From Gemmatimonadota bacterium (lineage in GTDB: Bacteria > JBHIER01 > G020348925), in contig CP070758.1 of assembly GCA_020348925.1 (NCBI GenBank), positions 1,850,079-1,914,078 on the forward strand: a DNA stretch of 64,000 nt, in the 5' to 3' direction. The stretch's first letter is position 1. Every line of letters starts with the position of its first letter. The position numbers and the translations under genes are program-made. Of the stretch, positions 27,468 to 36,497 are shown piece by piece. Under the pieces are notes generated by a model that was not told the DNA's origin, did not search any database, and saw nothing but the letters and a program-made list of their open reading frames with translations.

Positions 27468-28981
27468 AGAGAGATTCCGTTCGGCCCGAGAGTCGAGGTT
27501 CAGCGTTCACGCAACAGAACTATTCCCCTGGGGGTGCGATGATTGGGGGAACGCTGGTACTCACGGGATCCCGGATGGTCTTTTTTGTGTGTGGTTACAT
27601 TGTCCACGTTTTCCTGGCGAGATATTTACAGCCACAGTTGTTTGGCGTCTGGGGAGTCATTCTCGGAATCCTGACCGTCTATCAGATGATCGTAATGTCA
27701 GGACCTTCGAAGGCCATTTCAAAATTTACAGCGGAAAGAGCAGATCAAGCTCGATCGATTCAAAATCAGGGGTTGAAGATCCAGATCATTTTATCCGGCA
27801 TACTGTGCGTATTCATGGGCATCGCAGCACACTGGATTGCGCGGCTACTCAAAGATTTGACACTGACTCCATATATTCGCGCCACAGTCTTTTTCTTTCC
27901 TGTCTATGCCTTGTATGCGGTCTATCTGGGTACGCTCAATGGGCTGCGTGCCTTTGATCGACAAGCACTGGTCATGACAGCTTACTCCTTGCTGCGAATG
28001 ATAGGAATCGTGGCTCTCGTTCTGTTGGGCTACCGGGTGTACGGGGTACTGGGTGGCAGTTGGCTGGCCATGTTCGTAGCAATCTTCATCGCTCGTCGTT
28101 TCTGCACGTGTCCGGTAGCAGATCATACCTTTGAAGGGCAGCGAATTATTCGGTTCGCTCTTCCCGTGAGCTTCTTCGCCCTGGCCTTGGCCGCTTTTTC
28201 AAATCTCGACATTTTCCTTCTCAAAGCTCTCCTGGGAAGTAATGAGGATGTGGGGTTCTACACGGCCGCCGTCGTTCTTGTCAAAGTACCGTATCTGTTG
28301 CTCTTCGGGCTCAATACGACGCTGTTTCCGGTGGTGGCGCAATCCTTGTGGGACCCTACGTACTCCAAAGCGAAATTCTATATCAGCCGCTCACTGCGCT
28401 ATGCTCTCCTCATCGTAACACCCACTGCGTTTGTAACAGCGGCCACTTCGAGAGAATTGATCCTCCTTATATACACATCACAATACATCTCCGCCTCGGA
28501 ACCGCTCCGGATCCTCATTTTCGGGTATGTTTTTGCTTCGATCTTTATGATCGCGTCAACAGTAATTATGGCCGTGGGGAAACCGAGGATCGCCATGGGT
28601 ATCGTGTTCCTGATGGTTGGTTTGGACTTTGTACTCAATTATGCATTGATCCCCCAGTTCGGATTGACCGGTGCCGCGCTGGCGACATCTGCGGCCGCAT
28701 TCATCGGCGTTTTCGGAGGACTGGCGTATATCTTTCGAAGATTCGGTCAACTCTTGAATCCCATATCACTTGTAAAAATCACCGGTGTCTCAATTGGACT
28801 CTGTGTGCCTTGTGTTTTTTTCGATATGAGGGGCATGTGGTTATTGATATATTACGCGGTTGCGATCGTTCTCTATATTGGTTTCCTGGCTCTTCTCAAG
28901 GAGCTCGGAGAAGAGGAATGGTCGATTTTCAAACGCGCCTTTGTTCCACAGACAGTCCGGAAGCGCCACAACGGATCATGA
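27464..28981 (+). CDS. MOP-superfamily flippase (Wzx/MATE-like)
   Basis: A 505-residue membrane protein with about 12-14 hydrophobic segments, of the polysaccharide-flippase (Wzx/RfbX) branch of the MOP exporter superfamily. Supporting stretches are IVHVFLARYLQPQLFGVWG, LNGLRAFDRQAL, YTAAVVLVKVPYLLLFGLNT and LIPQFGLTGAALATSAAAF. The start is TTG, overlapping the previous stop as TTGA, with GGGAG upstream, so translation is coupled to the last synthetase. Family members move lipid-linked sugars or whole peptide products across the inner membrane. Here, next to a glycosyltransferase, it probably exports the finished (glyco)peptide or its lipid-linked form. The cargo is inferred from position only. 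Confidence 0.85.
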   Translation: MKRDSVRPESRGSAFTQQNYSPGGAMIGGTLVLTGSRMVFFVCGYIVHVFLARYLQPQLFGVWGVILGILTVYQMIVMSGPSKAISKFTAERADQARSIQNQGLKIQIILSGILCVFMGIAAHWIARLLKDLTLTPYIRATVFFFPVYALYAVYLGTLNGLRAFDRQALVMTAYSLLRMIGIVALVLLGYRVYGVLGGSWLAMFVAIFIARRFCTCPVADHTFEGQRIIRFALPVSFFALALAAFSNLDIFLLKALLGSNEDVGFYTAAVVLVKVPYLLLFGLNTTLFPVVAQSLWDPTYSKAKFYISRSLRYALLIVTPTAFVTAATSRELILLIYTSQYISASEPLRILIFGYVFASIFMIASTVIMAVGKPRIAMGIVFLMVGLDFVLNYALIPQFGLTGAALATSAAAFIGVFGGLAYIFRRFGQLLNPISLVKITGVSIGLCVPCVFFDMRGMWLLIYYAVAIVLYIGFLALLKELGEEEWSIFKRAFVPQTVRKRHNGS

Positions 28982-28987
28982 TGACCT

Positions 28988-30178
28988 ATGCAAAAAACGA
29001 CGAATGAGAATAACCGAGCATTGGACACATCTGAAATTGACTCTCTCATCATAGTCACCAGCTCTTATGTCTATGTGCCTGAGGATGTTCTTATCAACTC
29101 AGGTGTGTTTGTCCGGGACTTTGCGCGGGCGCTTACGGAGCGTGGTGTACGAGTGACCGTTGTGACGCAGCACAGGAGCGCAGCCGTGCTGGTGGATCCA
29201 GGCATTGAGGTGATCGCATATCCATGGTCCGGAATGGATCGACAGCCGGTGGAATTGAGTTTCCACAGGTTGTCGGATTACGGTCACATCTGGTCACTGC
29301 TGCATGGCGGGATCAATGCGCTGCGCGGAATCTCGGTTTCGGATCAGAAGGTGCGCTGTCTGTGCATGTGGGCTGTGCCAGCCGGGTATATGGCCATGAA
29401 GGCCCTCCGTGGAACGGGCGTTCCGTACGACGTGTGGTGCCTGGGATCGGACATTTGGCATTACGGAGGCAAGCGGTTTTCGCGGTGGCTCATAAAAAAA
29501 ATCTTGCGAAACGCCCAGCATCTTTTTGCGGATGGCTATGTTTTACGAGATGATGTGCAGAGCCTTTCTCGGCGAAACTGCACATTTTTAGCCAGCTCTC
29601 GAATGTTATCGGGAGAGACGGAGATTGTACCCCGTCTCGTACCAGGCAAACCCAATCTGCTTTTCATCGGTCGATGGCATCCGAACAAAGGTGTCGATCT
29701 CCTTCCGGAGACGATGCGCTTCTTGAAAAATATGGGAGTGGACGCCCATCTTCATCTCTTCGGTGGCGGAACGCTTCAAGAAGAGTTGAAGACATTGATC
29801 TCAAAACATGGAGTGGAGAACGATATCACCCTCCATGGGTATGCGGATTCCGGCGTGGCTGTCGCCTATCTCAAAGCCTGTGATGTCTTAATTATTCCCT
29901 CACGTATCGAGAGTATCCCTATTATATTTTCTGACGCGGTCAAATGCAGAATTCCGGTGGTCGCGACTGACGTCGGTGATTTGGGAATGTTGATTCGGGA
30001 GCATCAAATCGGTGAAGTCGTTCGGCCGAATTCGCCATTGATGCTGGCCGAGGGTGTTCAACTCGTGTTGAAGAAAGATCGATCCTTTTTTTCTCAGCAA
30101 GCCCTGAGAGTAGCGCGGCGTTTCGATGTGAGGGCTGCTGCGATGACATATCTTCAAATTATAAAAACAGGAGCATAA
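28988..30178 (+). CDS. GT4-family glycosyltransferase
   Basis: A 396-residue GT-B fold enzyme of the GT4 type. The N-terminal half has the acceptor-side pattern (VFVRDFARALTERGVRVTVV). The C-terminal half has the donor-binding half: NLLFIGRWHPNKGVDLL, LHLFGGGTLQEEL, ITLHGYADSG, and the E-x7-E region DVLIIPSRIESIPIIFSDA, followed by IPVVATDVGD. It starts seven bases after the flippase stop. The sugar donor and acceptor cannot be read from sequence. Its place after the synthetases and flippase suggests it glycosylates the peptide or a lipid carrier, perhaps with the sugar made by the aminotransferase encoded next. Confidence 0.88.
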   Translation: MQKTTNENNRALDTSEIDSLIIVTSSYVYVPEDVLINSGVFVRDFARALTERGVRVTVVTQHRSAAVLVDPGIEVIAYPWSGMDRQPVELSFHRLSDYGHIWSLLHGGINALRGISVSDQKVRCLCMWAVPAGYMAMKALRGTGVPYDVWCLGSDIWHYGGKRFSRWLIKKILRNAQHLFADGYVLRDDVQSLSRRNCTFLASSRMLSGETEIVPRLVPGKPNLLFIGRWHPNKGVDLLPETMRFLKNMGVDAHLHLFGGGTLQEELKTLISKHGVENDITLHGYADSGVAVAYLKACDVLIIPSRIESIPIIFSDAVKCRIPVVATDVGDLGMLIREHQIGEVVRPNSPLMLAEGVQLVLKKDRSFFSQQALRVARRFDVRAAAMTYLQIIKTGA

Positions 30179-30279
30179 CCATCCGAAAAACTGTCTCCCG
30201 GATGGTTACACTGATCAACGCGGAGAGAGACGGAACGTCAAAAGAGTGGAAAAATAGCCAGAACAAGGAAGTACTGTGT

Positions 30280-31428
30280 ATGGAAAAATACATCATTTTT
30301 GGTAGTCCTCACATTGAGGAGCAAGACATTCGAGAAGTTGTTGACTCGCTGCATTCGGGGTGGCTCTCCACCGGACCGAAAGTAGCGAAGTTCGAGAAAA
30401 TGTTTGCGGACTATATCGGTGCGTCCCATGCCTGCGCTTTGGGTTCATGCACCGCCGGTCTGCATCTGGCCCTGCTCGTCGTGGGAGTGAAGCCTGGAGA
30501 TGAAATCATAACATCCCCGATGACCTTTGCTGCGACGGCCAATGTCATCGAACACCTCGGTGCACAGCCTGTATTTATTGATATCGAGCGGGATTCTATG
30601 AACATTGATGTGAGTCAGATATCATCAAAGGTCACCAAAAGAACGAAGGCCATTCTCCCCGTTCACTTTGCCGGAAGGCCGTGCGACATGGAAGCCGTAA
30701 TCGAATTGGCGAAGAAGCATGATCTGCACGTGATCGAAGATGCTGCCCATTGTACAGAGGGAGAGTACCGAGGGCGAAAAATAGGGACAATCGGGGATCT
30801 GACCGCATTCAGTTTTTATGCTACGAAGAGCCTGAGCACCGGTGAGGGTGGCATGGTGACGACCCACAATGAACACTGGGCCGAAAAGATTAAAGTCTTA
30901 AGCTCCCATGGTCTGAGCAGAGATGCCTGGAAACGGTATTCTTCTGAAGGGAATTCGCATTACCAGGTCGTCGTACCGGGATATCCGTATAACATGATGG
31001 ACCTTCAGGCGGCCATTGGAATACACCAACTGCTGCGACTCTCGAAATCTCTGCAGCGGCGTGATGAAATCTGGCGGATGTACGATGAAGCATTCGAGGA
31101 TCTTCCGGTTGAAACGCCTGCCTCGGCTGAAACCGGGACAGTCCACGCCAGACATCTCTATACGGTGCTGGTCGATTCCGAAAATGCCGGCAGATCGCGC
31201 GACGGCGTGCGTCGAATATTATACGAGCAAAAAGTCGGCAGCGGGGTCCATTTCATATCACTGCACATGCATCCGTACTACGCCAACAAATACGGATATG
31301 CTCCCGAGGATTTCCCGAATGCGATGTACGTTTCGGAGCGCACAATGTCACTGCCCTTGTCGTCGAAGCTGAGCGATGACGACGTTGCCCGGGTCATCGT
31401 GGCGGTCAAGAAGGCTCTGAGAAAATGA
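30280..31428 (+). CDS. DegT/DnrJ/EryC1/StrS-type aminotransferase
   Basis: A PLP-dependent aminotransferase of about 382 residues. The start at 30280 is preferred because AAGGAA lies nine bases upstream and the protein then opens with the family N-terminus (IIFGSPHIEEQDIREVVDS); an upstream ATG at 30202 would add 26 non-conserved residues. Family motifs are LSTGPKVAKFEKMFADYIG, LGSCTAGLHLAL, TSPMTFAATANVIEHLGA, VIEDAAHCTEG and FSFYATKSLSTGEGG, which contains the PLP-binding Lys. Such enzymes usually aminate keto-sugars on nucleotides (ArnB, PseC, DesI types). With the glycosyltransferase it points to an amino sugar on the product. No sugar dehydratase or epimerase is visible in the window, so the nucleotide sugar would have to be made elsewhere. 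Confidence 0.9.
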   Translation: MEKYIIFGSPHIEEQDIREVVDSLHSGWLSTGPKVAKFEKMFADYIGASHACALGSCTAGLHLALLVVGVKPGDEIITSPMTFAATANVIEHLGAQPVFIDIERDSMNIDVSQISSKVTKRTKAILPVHFAGRPCDMEAVIELAKKHDLHVIEDAAHCTEGEYRGRKIGTIGDLTAFSFYATKSLSTGEGGMVTTHNEHWAEKIKVLSSHGLSRDAWKRYSSEGNSHYQVVVPGYPYNMMDLQAAIGIHQLLRLSKSLQRRDEIWRMYDEAFEDLPVETPASAETGTVHARHLYTVLVDSENAGRSRDGVRRILYEQKVGSGVHFISLHMHPYYANKYGYAPEDFPNAMYVSERTMSLPLSSKLSDDDVARVIVAVKKALRK

Positions 31429-32201
31429 TGAGTAACACAGAAGGCACCACGACACCATCGCTAGTTACGTCGAACTCCGCTCCTGAGAGGCTCACAATAA
31501 ATTCCAGCCAAGTGCATGTATGGTGTGCCGATCTGAATATACATTCAGATCGATTGCACAAGTATTATCACACACTTTCTGCCGACGAACGGGATCGAAG
31601 CGCGCGGTTCAAATTTCAAAAAGATCGTGACGGTTATATTGCCGCGCACGGTATACTTCGAGCCGTTTTAAGTCGATACGTGAATACAAAACCGTGTCAA
31701 CTTCGTTTTTATGCGAACAATTTTGGCAAACCGTCACTGGACACATCGACCGGACCAGGGATGCCCCGTTTCAATATGGCGCACTCGAGTGGATTGGCCC
31801 TCTTCTGCATCTCCCGGGATCGTGAAGTAGGCATTGACCTCGAAACTATTCGTCCCCTTGATGAGATAAAGGAGATTGCCGCACAATCGTTCTCCCCGAA
31901 GGAGGTCGAGACGCTTCTGGCGCTCCCCGATAAGGAACAGGTTGAAGCCTTTTATACATGCTGGACCCGAAAGGAGGCGTATGTCAAGGCCAGAGGGATG
32001 GGATTGTCTCTGCCTCTCGATCGGTTTGACGTCTCTCTTTCGCCGGACGAACCGGCCAGACTGTTGGCGTCCAGAGAAGATCCGCAGGAAACATTTCGAT
32101 GGACCCTGATGGGATTCAACCCTCGTCCAAACTTTGTGGCAGCCCTTGCTGTAGCGGGCCATGGCTGGCAAGTGAAATTCTGGCACTGGTCTGATGAGTA
32201 G
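31425..32201 (+). CDS. Sfp-type 4'-phosphopantetheinyl transferase
   Basis: A 258-residue enzyme that transfers phosphopantetheine from CoA to the carrier-domain serines, switching on all the synthetases of the cluster. Signature motifs are FGKPSL, FNMAHSSGLALFCIS, VGIDLETIRPL (Mg-binding Asp/Glu), and FYTCWTRKEAYVKARGMGL with the WxxKEA core. The start overlaps the aminotransferase stop (ATGA). It ends the tightly packed cluster; the sequence after it is non-coding. The first ~25 residues are poorly conserved, so a later start is possible. Confidence 0.93.
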   Translation: MMSNTEGTTTPSLVTSNSAPERLTINSSQVHVWCADLNIHSDRLHKYYHTLSADERDRSARFKFQKDRDGYIAAHGILRAVLSRYVNTKPCQLRFYANNFGKPSLDTSTGPGMPRFNMAHSSGLALFCISRDREVGIDLETIRPLDEIKEIAAQSFSPKEVETLLALPDKEQVEAFYTCWTRKEAYVKARGMGLSLPLDRFDVSLSPDEPARLLASREDPQETFRWTLMGFNPRPNFVAALAVAGHGWQVKFWHWSDE

Positions 32202-32262
32202 AAGAGGTATGATGCATATCCTTTAGGTGAGGATGTGTAAGAATTCGGATCGAAGAAAATCC

Positions 32263-32291
32263 TTGACATCACCTCAAGAAGTCGCTATTCT
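32263..32291 (+). promoter_or_regulatory. Candidate sigma70 promoter
   Basis: A perfect -35 (TTGACA, 32263-32268) is followed after 17 bases by TATTCT (32286-32291, four of six matches). It would drive a transcript toward 32959, which leaves a leader of over 650 bases with no known element. Confidence 0.35.
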
Positions 32292-32761
32292 TCGACTGTT
32301 GTAAACACATGAGAACCCGGATTGAAACTGAAGACATTCCTTTATTGAAAAATGTCACGAACCCATCTTTCTCGAAGGAGAGACCGTTTTGCCTTGTGTA
32401 AGGAATAATAATCCTTACCTTACAAAATTCCGCAATGTCTCGTGTGAAAAATAGCATAATCTTACAGACTGGTGAAAATCCCCGATCGCAAAGGATATAT
32501 ATTCTGCGTGGGAGATGGGAAAGGACACGAGTCCCAGCCAAAAGGTCACAGCCTATCACAATCCGAAGAGATGATCGCAGGGTTAAGAGTGGAAGCGTAT
32601 TGAAGAGTAAGACATGATAAATATCCCGATGTAACTTTCTCCCCGCATACGGTACTCCGCGATCAAGACGGAAAGTAAAGAGAGTTGGGAACTATGAAGG
32701 GTTTTGATTTTTGGATTCCTCCCCTCAAGTGGGGAAATGACATTGTGGAATTGAGAGGTCA

Positions 32762-32775
32762 TTGTGTCAACACAA
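32762..32775. promoter_or_regulatory. Palindrome TTGTG-N4-CACAA, CRP/FNR-like
   Basis: A 14-base inverted repeat, TTGTGTCAACACAA, within the 16-base palindrome 32761-32776. It has the half-site geometry (5-4-5) of CRP/FNR-family operators, though the half-site differs from the TTGAC/GTCAA pair found at 35516 and 43415. TATAGT follows at 32806-32811. It may be an operator of the gene at 32959. Confidence 0.3.
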
Positions 32776-32958
32776 TTCTTGATCAACGCATTCGGAATTT
32801 CTGAGTATAGTGAGACTATTTATTTCTTTGAAATCATGCAGTTCGGTTAAAGTGGGAGGCAAAAACGAAGTTTCGCAACCGGTCTCCCAGAACTCGGATT
32901 TGGAATTGAGGTGAAATCGGAACACACTGTAACACTTTAAAAACAGGAGGAGTGGAAC

Positions 32959-35121
32959 ATGGTACGCACAATCCTTTTTTCTGCTTTGGTGTGTATGATC
33001 CTGGCTGGGCTCGCTTCAGCACAGATCCCGCAAACCATGAGCTATCAGGGTATGCTCAAAGATGATGCCGGCAATCCTGTGGCGGATGGTACAGAGACCA
33101 TGACTTTCAAGCTCTACGATGCGGAGGAGGAAGGCACAGCCCTCTGGCAAGAAATCCGGGAGGTCGAGATAACGGATGGTCTCTTTCATGTGATTCTTGG
33201 TGAAGAAAATCCCTTGAGCCTGCCCTTTGACAAGCCCTATTGGCTGGGCATAACAGTCGGAACGGAAGAGGAACTCGCGCCCCGTTACGCTCTGACTTCA
33301 TCCCCCTATAGTTTAAATGCAGTGTCGACCATTGTCGAACCGGAGGCTGGCCAGAGTCTCGCTATTCGTAATGAAGAGGGTGAGCAGACACATATTCTGA
33401 GCCAGGATGGAAATGTGGTTCACAAGGGAAGAGGAACATTCGAAGGGGGACTGGAGGTGATAATGGGAGACACCACAGAAATATCCCCCTCAGTCAAGCC
33501 TGAACGTAAAGAAAAAATTGACTCAGATACTGCAATAACTGTTCTCATTAATGAAGGGGCGGGGGTATATGCTTCGAATAATGATCCTACTCTTCCTGCA
33601 ATATTTGGTTATAATATTTCAGAAACAGGAACTGCAGTTGGCATTAAAGGTTTGACATCCCGCGGGACAGGTGTTTTGGGTTCTTCTGATTACGGTACCG
33701 GTGTAAAGGCTGAAGGCGACATTGGCTTACTCGCCCGTGGCACTGGATATGCTGCTCGTTTTGATGGTGATGTGTCTCTAGACTACTCAGGCAAATTGAG
33801 AATAGATAACGTAACGAATGATCCGCAGGCGGAAAAGATCCTCGTCTGGTCAGATGATAAGTTTGTGAGGTACCGAGCTCTGCCCTCAGATACTGGGGAT
33901 GGCCACGAGTGCGGCTGGGATTTTGACGAGGAAAGTGGTATTATATCCACCGATCATGAGGTCATTTTAAAAAATGAACAGGGAGAGGTCACCGCCCATT
34001 TCAATACCGATGTCGATGAACACCTCATTAGAGGACGTTTGGAAGTAGATGATTGGCTCATCATCGAAAATGATGAAAGTAAAGGTGGCATCACCATGGA
34101 CCCAGAGGAATTTATACTTTTCGATTCGGAGGGAGTGGGTGCGTATGTTTTTAACGAAGATTCATCCGACCACTTCAAGCCCGCGTACTATTACGAGGAC
34201 GTCATTTTAAAGGGACAGGACGGCAAAGGCATCAAACTGGTCAATGACAATGATGAAACCATCGCCGGATTCGGCAGAAAGGACCTGGATACAGGACAAA
34301 TACTTGCAGTCTATGGTACAGCGGAAACGGAAAACGATCTGGCGGGAAGATTTGACGGTGATGTGAAAGTGAACGGTGAAATCTACGCCAGCAGTTTGCA
34401 TATTGTCACCGAGCAGGGTGATACACTTACGGATTTCAATAGAGATGGAACGTCAACCCACAGAGGTCTGGAGAAGTTTGAGGAAGGTCTTATAGTGCCT
34501 ATTAAGGAAGCTGACAAAGCGATTGTGCTCTATCCTGACTTAGGTATTGCGATTATGGGCTTCCCTGGTGGGGAGTTTTACTTCCATGCCGATCCCGAGG
34601 GAAATGCCATAGTCAAGGAACATCTGTTTGTCAAGAATTGTACGGTGTCCGACGTTCTCCAAGTTCAGGGTACCCTCAGCAAACCTGCCGGTTCATTCAA
34701 AATCGACCATCCGTTGGATCCTGAAGGTAAGTTTCTGTATCATTCATTTGTAGAGAGTCCGGACATGATGAACATATACAATGGCAATGTGGTTCTCGAT
34801 GAAGCCGGTCAAGCCTGGGTGGAGCTGCCGCAATGGTTTGATGCCCTAAACAGGGATTTCCGCTACCAGCTTGCTCCTATTGGAGCACCAGGACCAAACC
34901 TCTATATCTCAGAAGAAATTCATAATAACCGCTTCAAAATTGCAGGTGGAAGCCCAGGGATGAAAGTCTCATGGCAGGTGACGGGAATTCGTCAGGATGC
35001 CTACGCAGAAGCCAACCGTATTCAGGTCGAAGAGGACAAACCCCCGGAGCAGAGAGGCACCTACCTCCACCCGGAGTGTTTTGGCAAGTCCGAGTCGTAT
35101 CGTCTGAGTTCTCAAAAATGA
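32959..35121 (+). CDS. Secreted fibre-like protein of unknown function
   Basis: 720 residues with a clear signal peptide (MVRTILFSALVCMILAGLASA). The mature protein starts QIPQTMSYQGMLKDDAGNP, a conserved N-terminal domain found in many secreted proteins of uncultured bacteria (about residues 20-120, ending ALTSSPYSLNA). The middle is repetitive beta-rich sequence with recurring pieces such as RFDGDVSLDYSGKLRI and RFDGDVKVNGEIYAS, as in phage tail-fibre and collagen-like surface proteins. The C-terminal ~150 residues are a second conserved unit (KPAGSFKIDHPLDPEGKF, ESPDMMNIYNGNVVLD, DFRYQLAPIG, KVSWQVTGIRQDAYA) also widespread in environmental genomes. A strong AGGAGG lies upstream. The function is unknown; an extracellular or surface structural role is likely. 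Confidence 0.85.
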   Translation: MVRTILFSALVCMILAGLASAQIPQTMSYQGMLKDDAGNPVADGTETMTFKLYDAEEEGTALWQEIREVEITDGLFHVILGEENPLSLPFDKPYWLGITVGTEEELAPRYALTSSPYSLNAVSTIVEPEAGQSLAIRNEEGEQTHILSQDGNVVHKGRGTFEGGLEVIMGDTTEISPSVKPERKEKIDSDTAITVLINEGAGVYASNNDPTLPAIFGYNISETGTAVGIKGLTSRGTGVLGSSDYGTGVKAEGDIGLLARGTGYAARFDGDVSLDYSGKLRIDNVTNDPQAEKILVWSDDKFVRYRALPSDTGDGHECGWDFDEESGIISTDHEVILKNEQGEVTAHFNTDVDEHLIRGRLEVDDWLIIENDESKGGITMDPEEFILFDSEGVGAYVFNEDSSDHFKPAYYYEDVILKGQDGKGIKLVNDNDETIAGFGRKDLDTGQILAVYGTAETENDLAGRFDGDVKVNGEIYASSLHIVTEQGDTLTDFNRDGTSTHRGLEKFEEGLIVPIKEADKAIVLYPDLGIAIMGFPGGEFYFHADPEGNAIVKEHLFVKNCTVSDVLQVQGTLSKPAGSFKIDHPLDPEGKFLYHSFVESPDMMNIYNGNVVLDEAGQAWVELPQWFDALNRDFRYQLAPIGAPGPNLYISEEIHNNRFKIAGGSPGMKVSWQVTGIRQDAYAEANRIQVEEDKPPEQRGTYLHPECFGKSESYRLSSQK

Positions 35122-35515
35122 ACACGCCCAGCTCGGCGCTTGGGGTGAGGAATTTCAGTAATCCTGGGAACATTCATGTTTCAAAGCTGAAGTTTCAAGA
35201 TGTCGGTTATTTTTGATATTGAACAGTTTGGTGGGCAGAAGGTGCTCGAAACCAAGTTTTGCTGCGCGAAAATGTAAAATAGTAATCATAATTTCCAGAA
35301 TGGATTCAATATTTCTGGGGAAATTCCTCCTTTTTTCCATTCAAGCTTCCGAGTTTCTCCCTACTTTTCAAATATACGGCTTGATCAATCTTGAGTGCCG
35401 ACGTCTTCAAATATGGTTTTGATCAAGTTCTCGATGACCTGTCGAATCTATTTTTGAGAGTCATTTCATATTTTCCTACTAATCATCCTCAAATCCAAGA
35501 GTCATAAAATATTTT

Positions 35516-35529
35516 TTGACTTAAGTCAA
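35516..35529. promoter_or_regulatory. HcpR/FNR-type operator, perfect palindrome
   Basis: TTGACTTAAGTCAA is a perfect 14-base palindrome with half-sites TTGAC and GTCAA around four bases. This is the operator form described for HcpR and related CRP/FNR-family regulators of nitrosative stress genes. The same site with one central change lies upstream of hcp at 43415-43428. Downstream bases also agree (GAAT at the same offset, then CATTTT 36-37 bases from the site start), which fits an activator site near -41.5. Confidence 0.6.
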
Positions 35530-35682
35530 TGAATTATACTTCCAGTCTCTGCATTTTTGAATATGTTTTATTGGGAAGTACACAAAAAGATTTTTGACTA
35601 GAAATGTTGGATAGAAGTAACGATAATCTTTTCATAGTCTTCACCTAAGAAAGGAGGTGATTGTAGGAGTTTCGGATTTTTT

Positions 35683-35840
35683 ATGTATATGGCCGAAAGA
35701 GGGATGATATTCCTTGATCTGTTATGTCGCTTTTTATGGAGCACAGACGTCAATGGTCTTCAACTGGACTATGATAAGTTTAAGACGAGGCTTTAAAGGC
35801 TTGTGAACAGGTGCGTCAAATGCAGAAAGACAATGAATAA
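35683..35840 (+). pseudogene. Possible small frameshifted gene
   Basis: Two frames join into one coherent short protein. From ATG 35683, MYMAERGMIFLDLLCRFLW runs to a stop near 35794. In a neighbouring frame DEALKACEQVRQMQKDNE ends at TAA 35838-35840. The combined product would be about 52 residues. It sits between an FNR-type operator and the next gene of the putative regulon. It could be a recently broken gene, a sequencing indel, or coincidence. Confidence 0.25.
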
Positions 35841-36055
35841 CCACCTCCATCAAAGTATTCCAAACTAAGCTGAATCTTTGAAGCTTAAAAGAGATGAACT
35901 ACTTTTGTGTTTAGGTAAAAAGGAAAAGATGAGTTTTCCTGGCAATTGCATTGAGAGCGATAACTGGCAATAAGCAGAACGAACTGCCAATCGCTTCTCG
36001 TGCGTTAGGTTCATTAGTTAAATTCACCTTAATCCTTCTTCAAAGGAGTAAGAAA

Positions 36056-36361
36056 ATGCGCATGCTTTTACACGTTAGAATTCCTCACGAACCGTTCAAC
36101 ACTGCCGTCAAGGAAGGTACTGTGGGACAAAAGATGCAACGTATTTTAAACGACACGAAACCAGAAGCAGTTTACTTCACTGAACACGAGGGTCACCGTG
36201 GAGCGATCATGATTATCAACCTCGATGATCCATCGCAGGTTCCAGTTTTTGCGGAACCCTGGTTTCTTCAGTTCAACGCTGATGTTGAATTTCGCATTGC
36301 CATGACACCGGAGGATTTAGGGCAAGCCGGACTTGAGGAACTTGGAAAAAAGTGGTCCTAA
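36056..36361 (+). CDS. Small conserved protein of unknown function
   Basis: 101 residues. The start at 36056 is set by AAAGGAGT seven bases upstream; an in-frame ATG at 35951 adds sequence without coding character. Conserved-looking pieces are MLLHVRIPHEPFN, KPEAVYFTEHEGHRGAIMI, AEPWFLQFNADVEFRIAM and TPEDLGQAGLEELGKKW. I recognise the type from environmental genomes, where it is sometimes mislabelled 'panthothenate synthetase', but no function is established. It is cytoplasmic, with no signal peptide. It is the first intact gene after the operator at 35516, and therefore a candidate nitrosative or redox-stress gene. Confidence 0.75.
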   Translation: MRMLLHVRIPHEPFNTAVKEGTVGQKMQRILNDTKPEAVYFTEHEGHRGAIMIINLDDPSQVPVFAEPWFLQFNADVEFRIAMTPEDLGQAGLEELGKKWS

Positions 36362-36497
36362 AGTTGGAAACCTATTCCAGTGGCCCTGTTCCGTCGCAAA
36401 TAATGAACAGGACGATTGATGATGGTTGGAGGATAGACGATTATCCCCAGCAGTTTTCTCAATTCCATTTTTAACTCGAAGAAAAGGAGTGATACAA

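Larger units (their letters stand above)
32202..32958 (+). other. Long intergenic region after the NRPS cluster
   Basis: 757 bases, AT-rich, with no convincing gene on either strand; only short open frames without ribosome sites. It holds a candidate promoter (32263-32291) and a near-perfect palindrome (32762-32775). It ends with the ribosome site AGGAGG at about 32946-32951 of the next gene. No clear terminator for the cluster was found. Confidence 0.6.
35122..36055 (+). other. AT-rich intergenic region with FNR-type operator
   Basis: 934 bases. It contains the perfect palindrome at 35516-35529 and a possible frameshifted small gene (35683-35840) preceded by AAGGAGGTGA at 35651-35660. It ends with the ribosome site of the gene at 36056. 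The rest shows no coding character on either strand. Confidence 0.55.
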
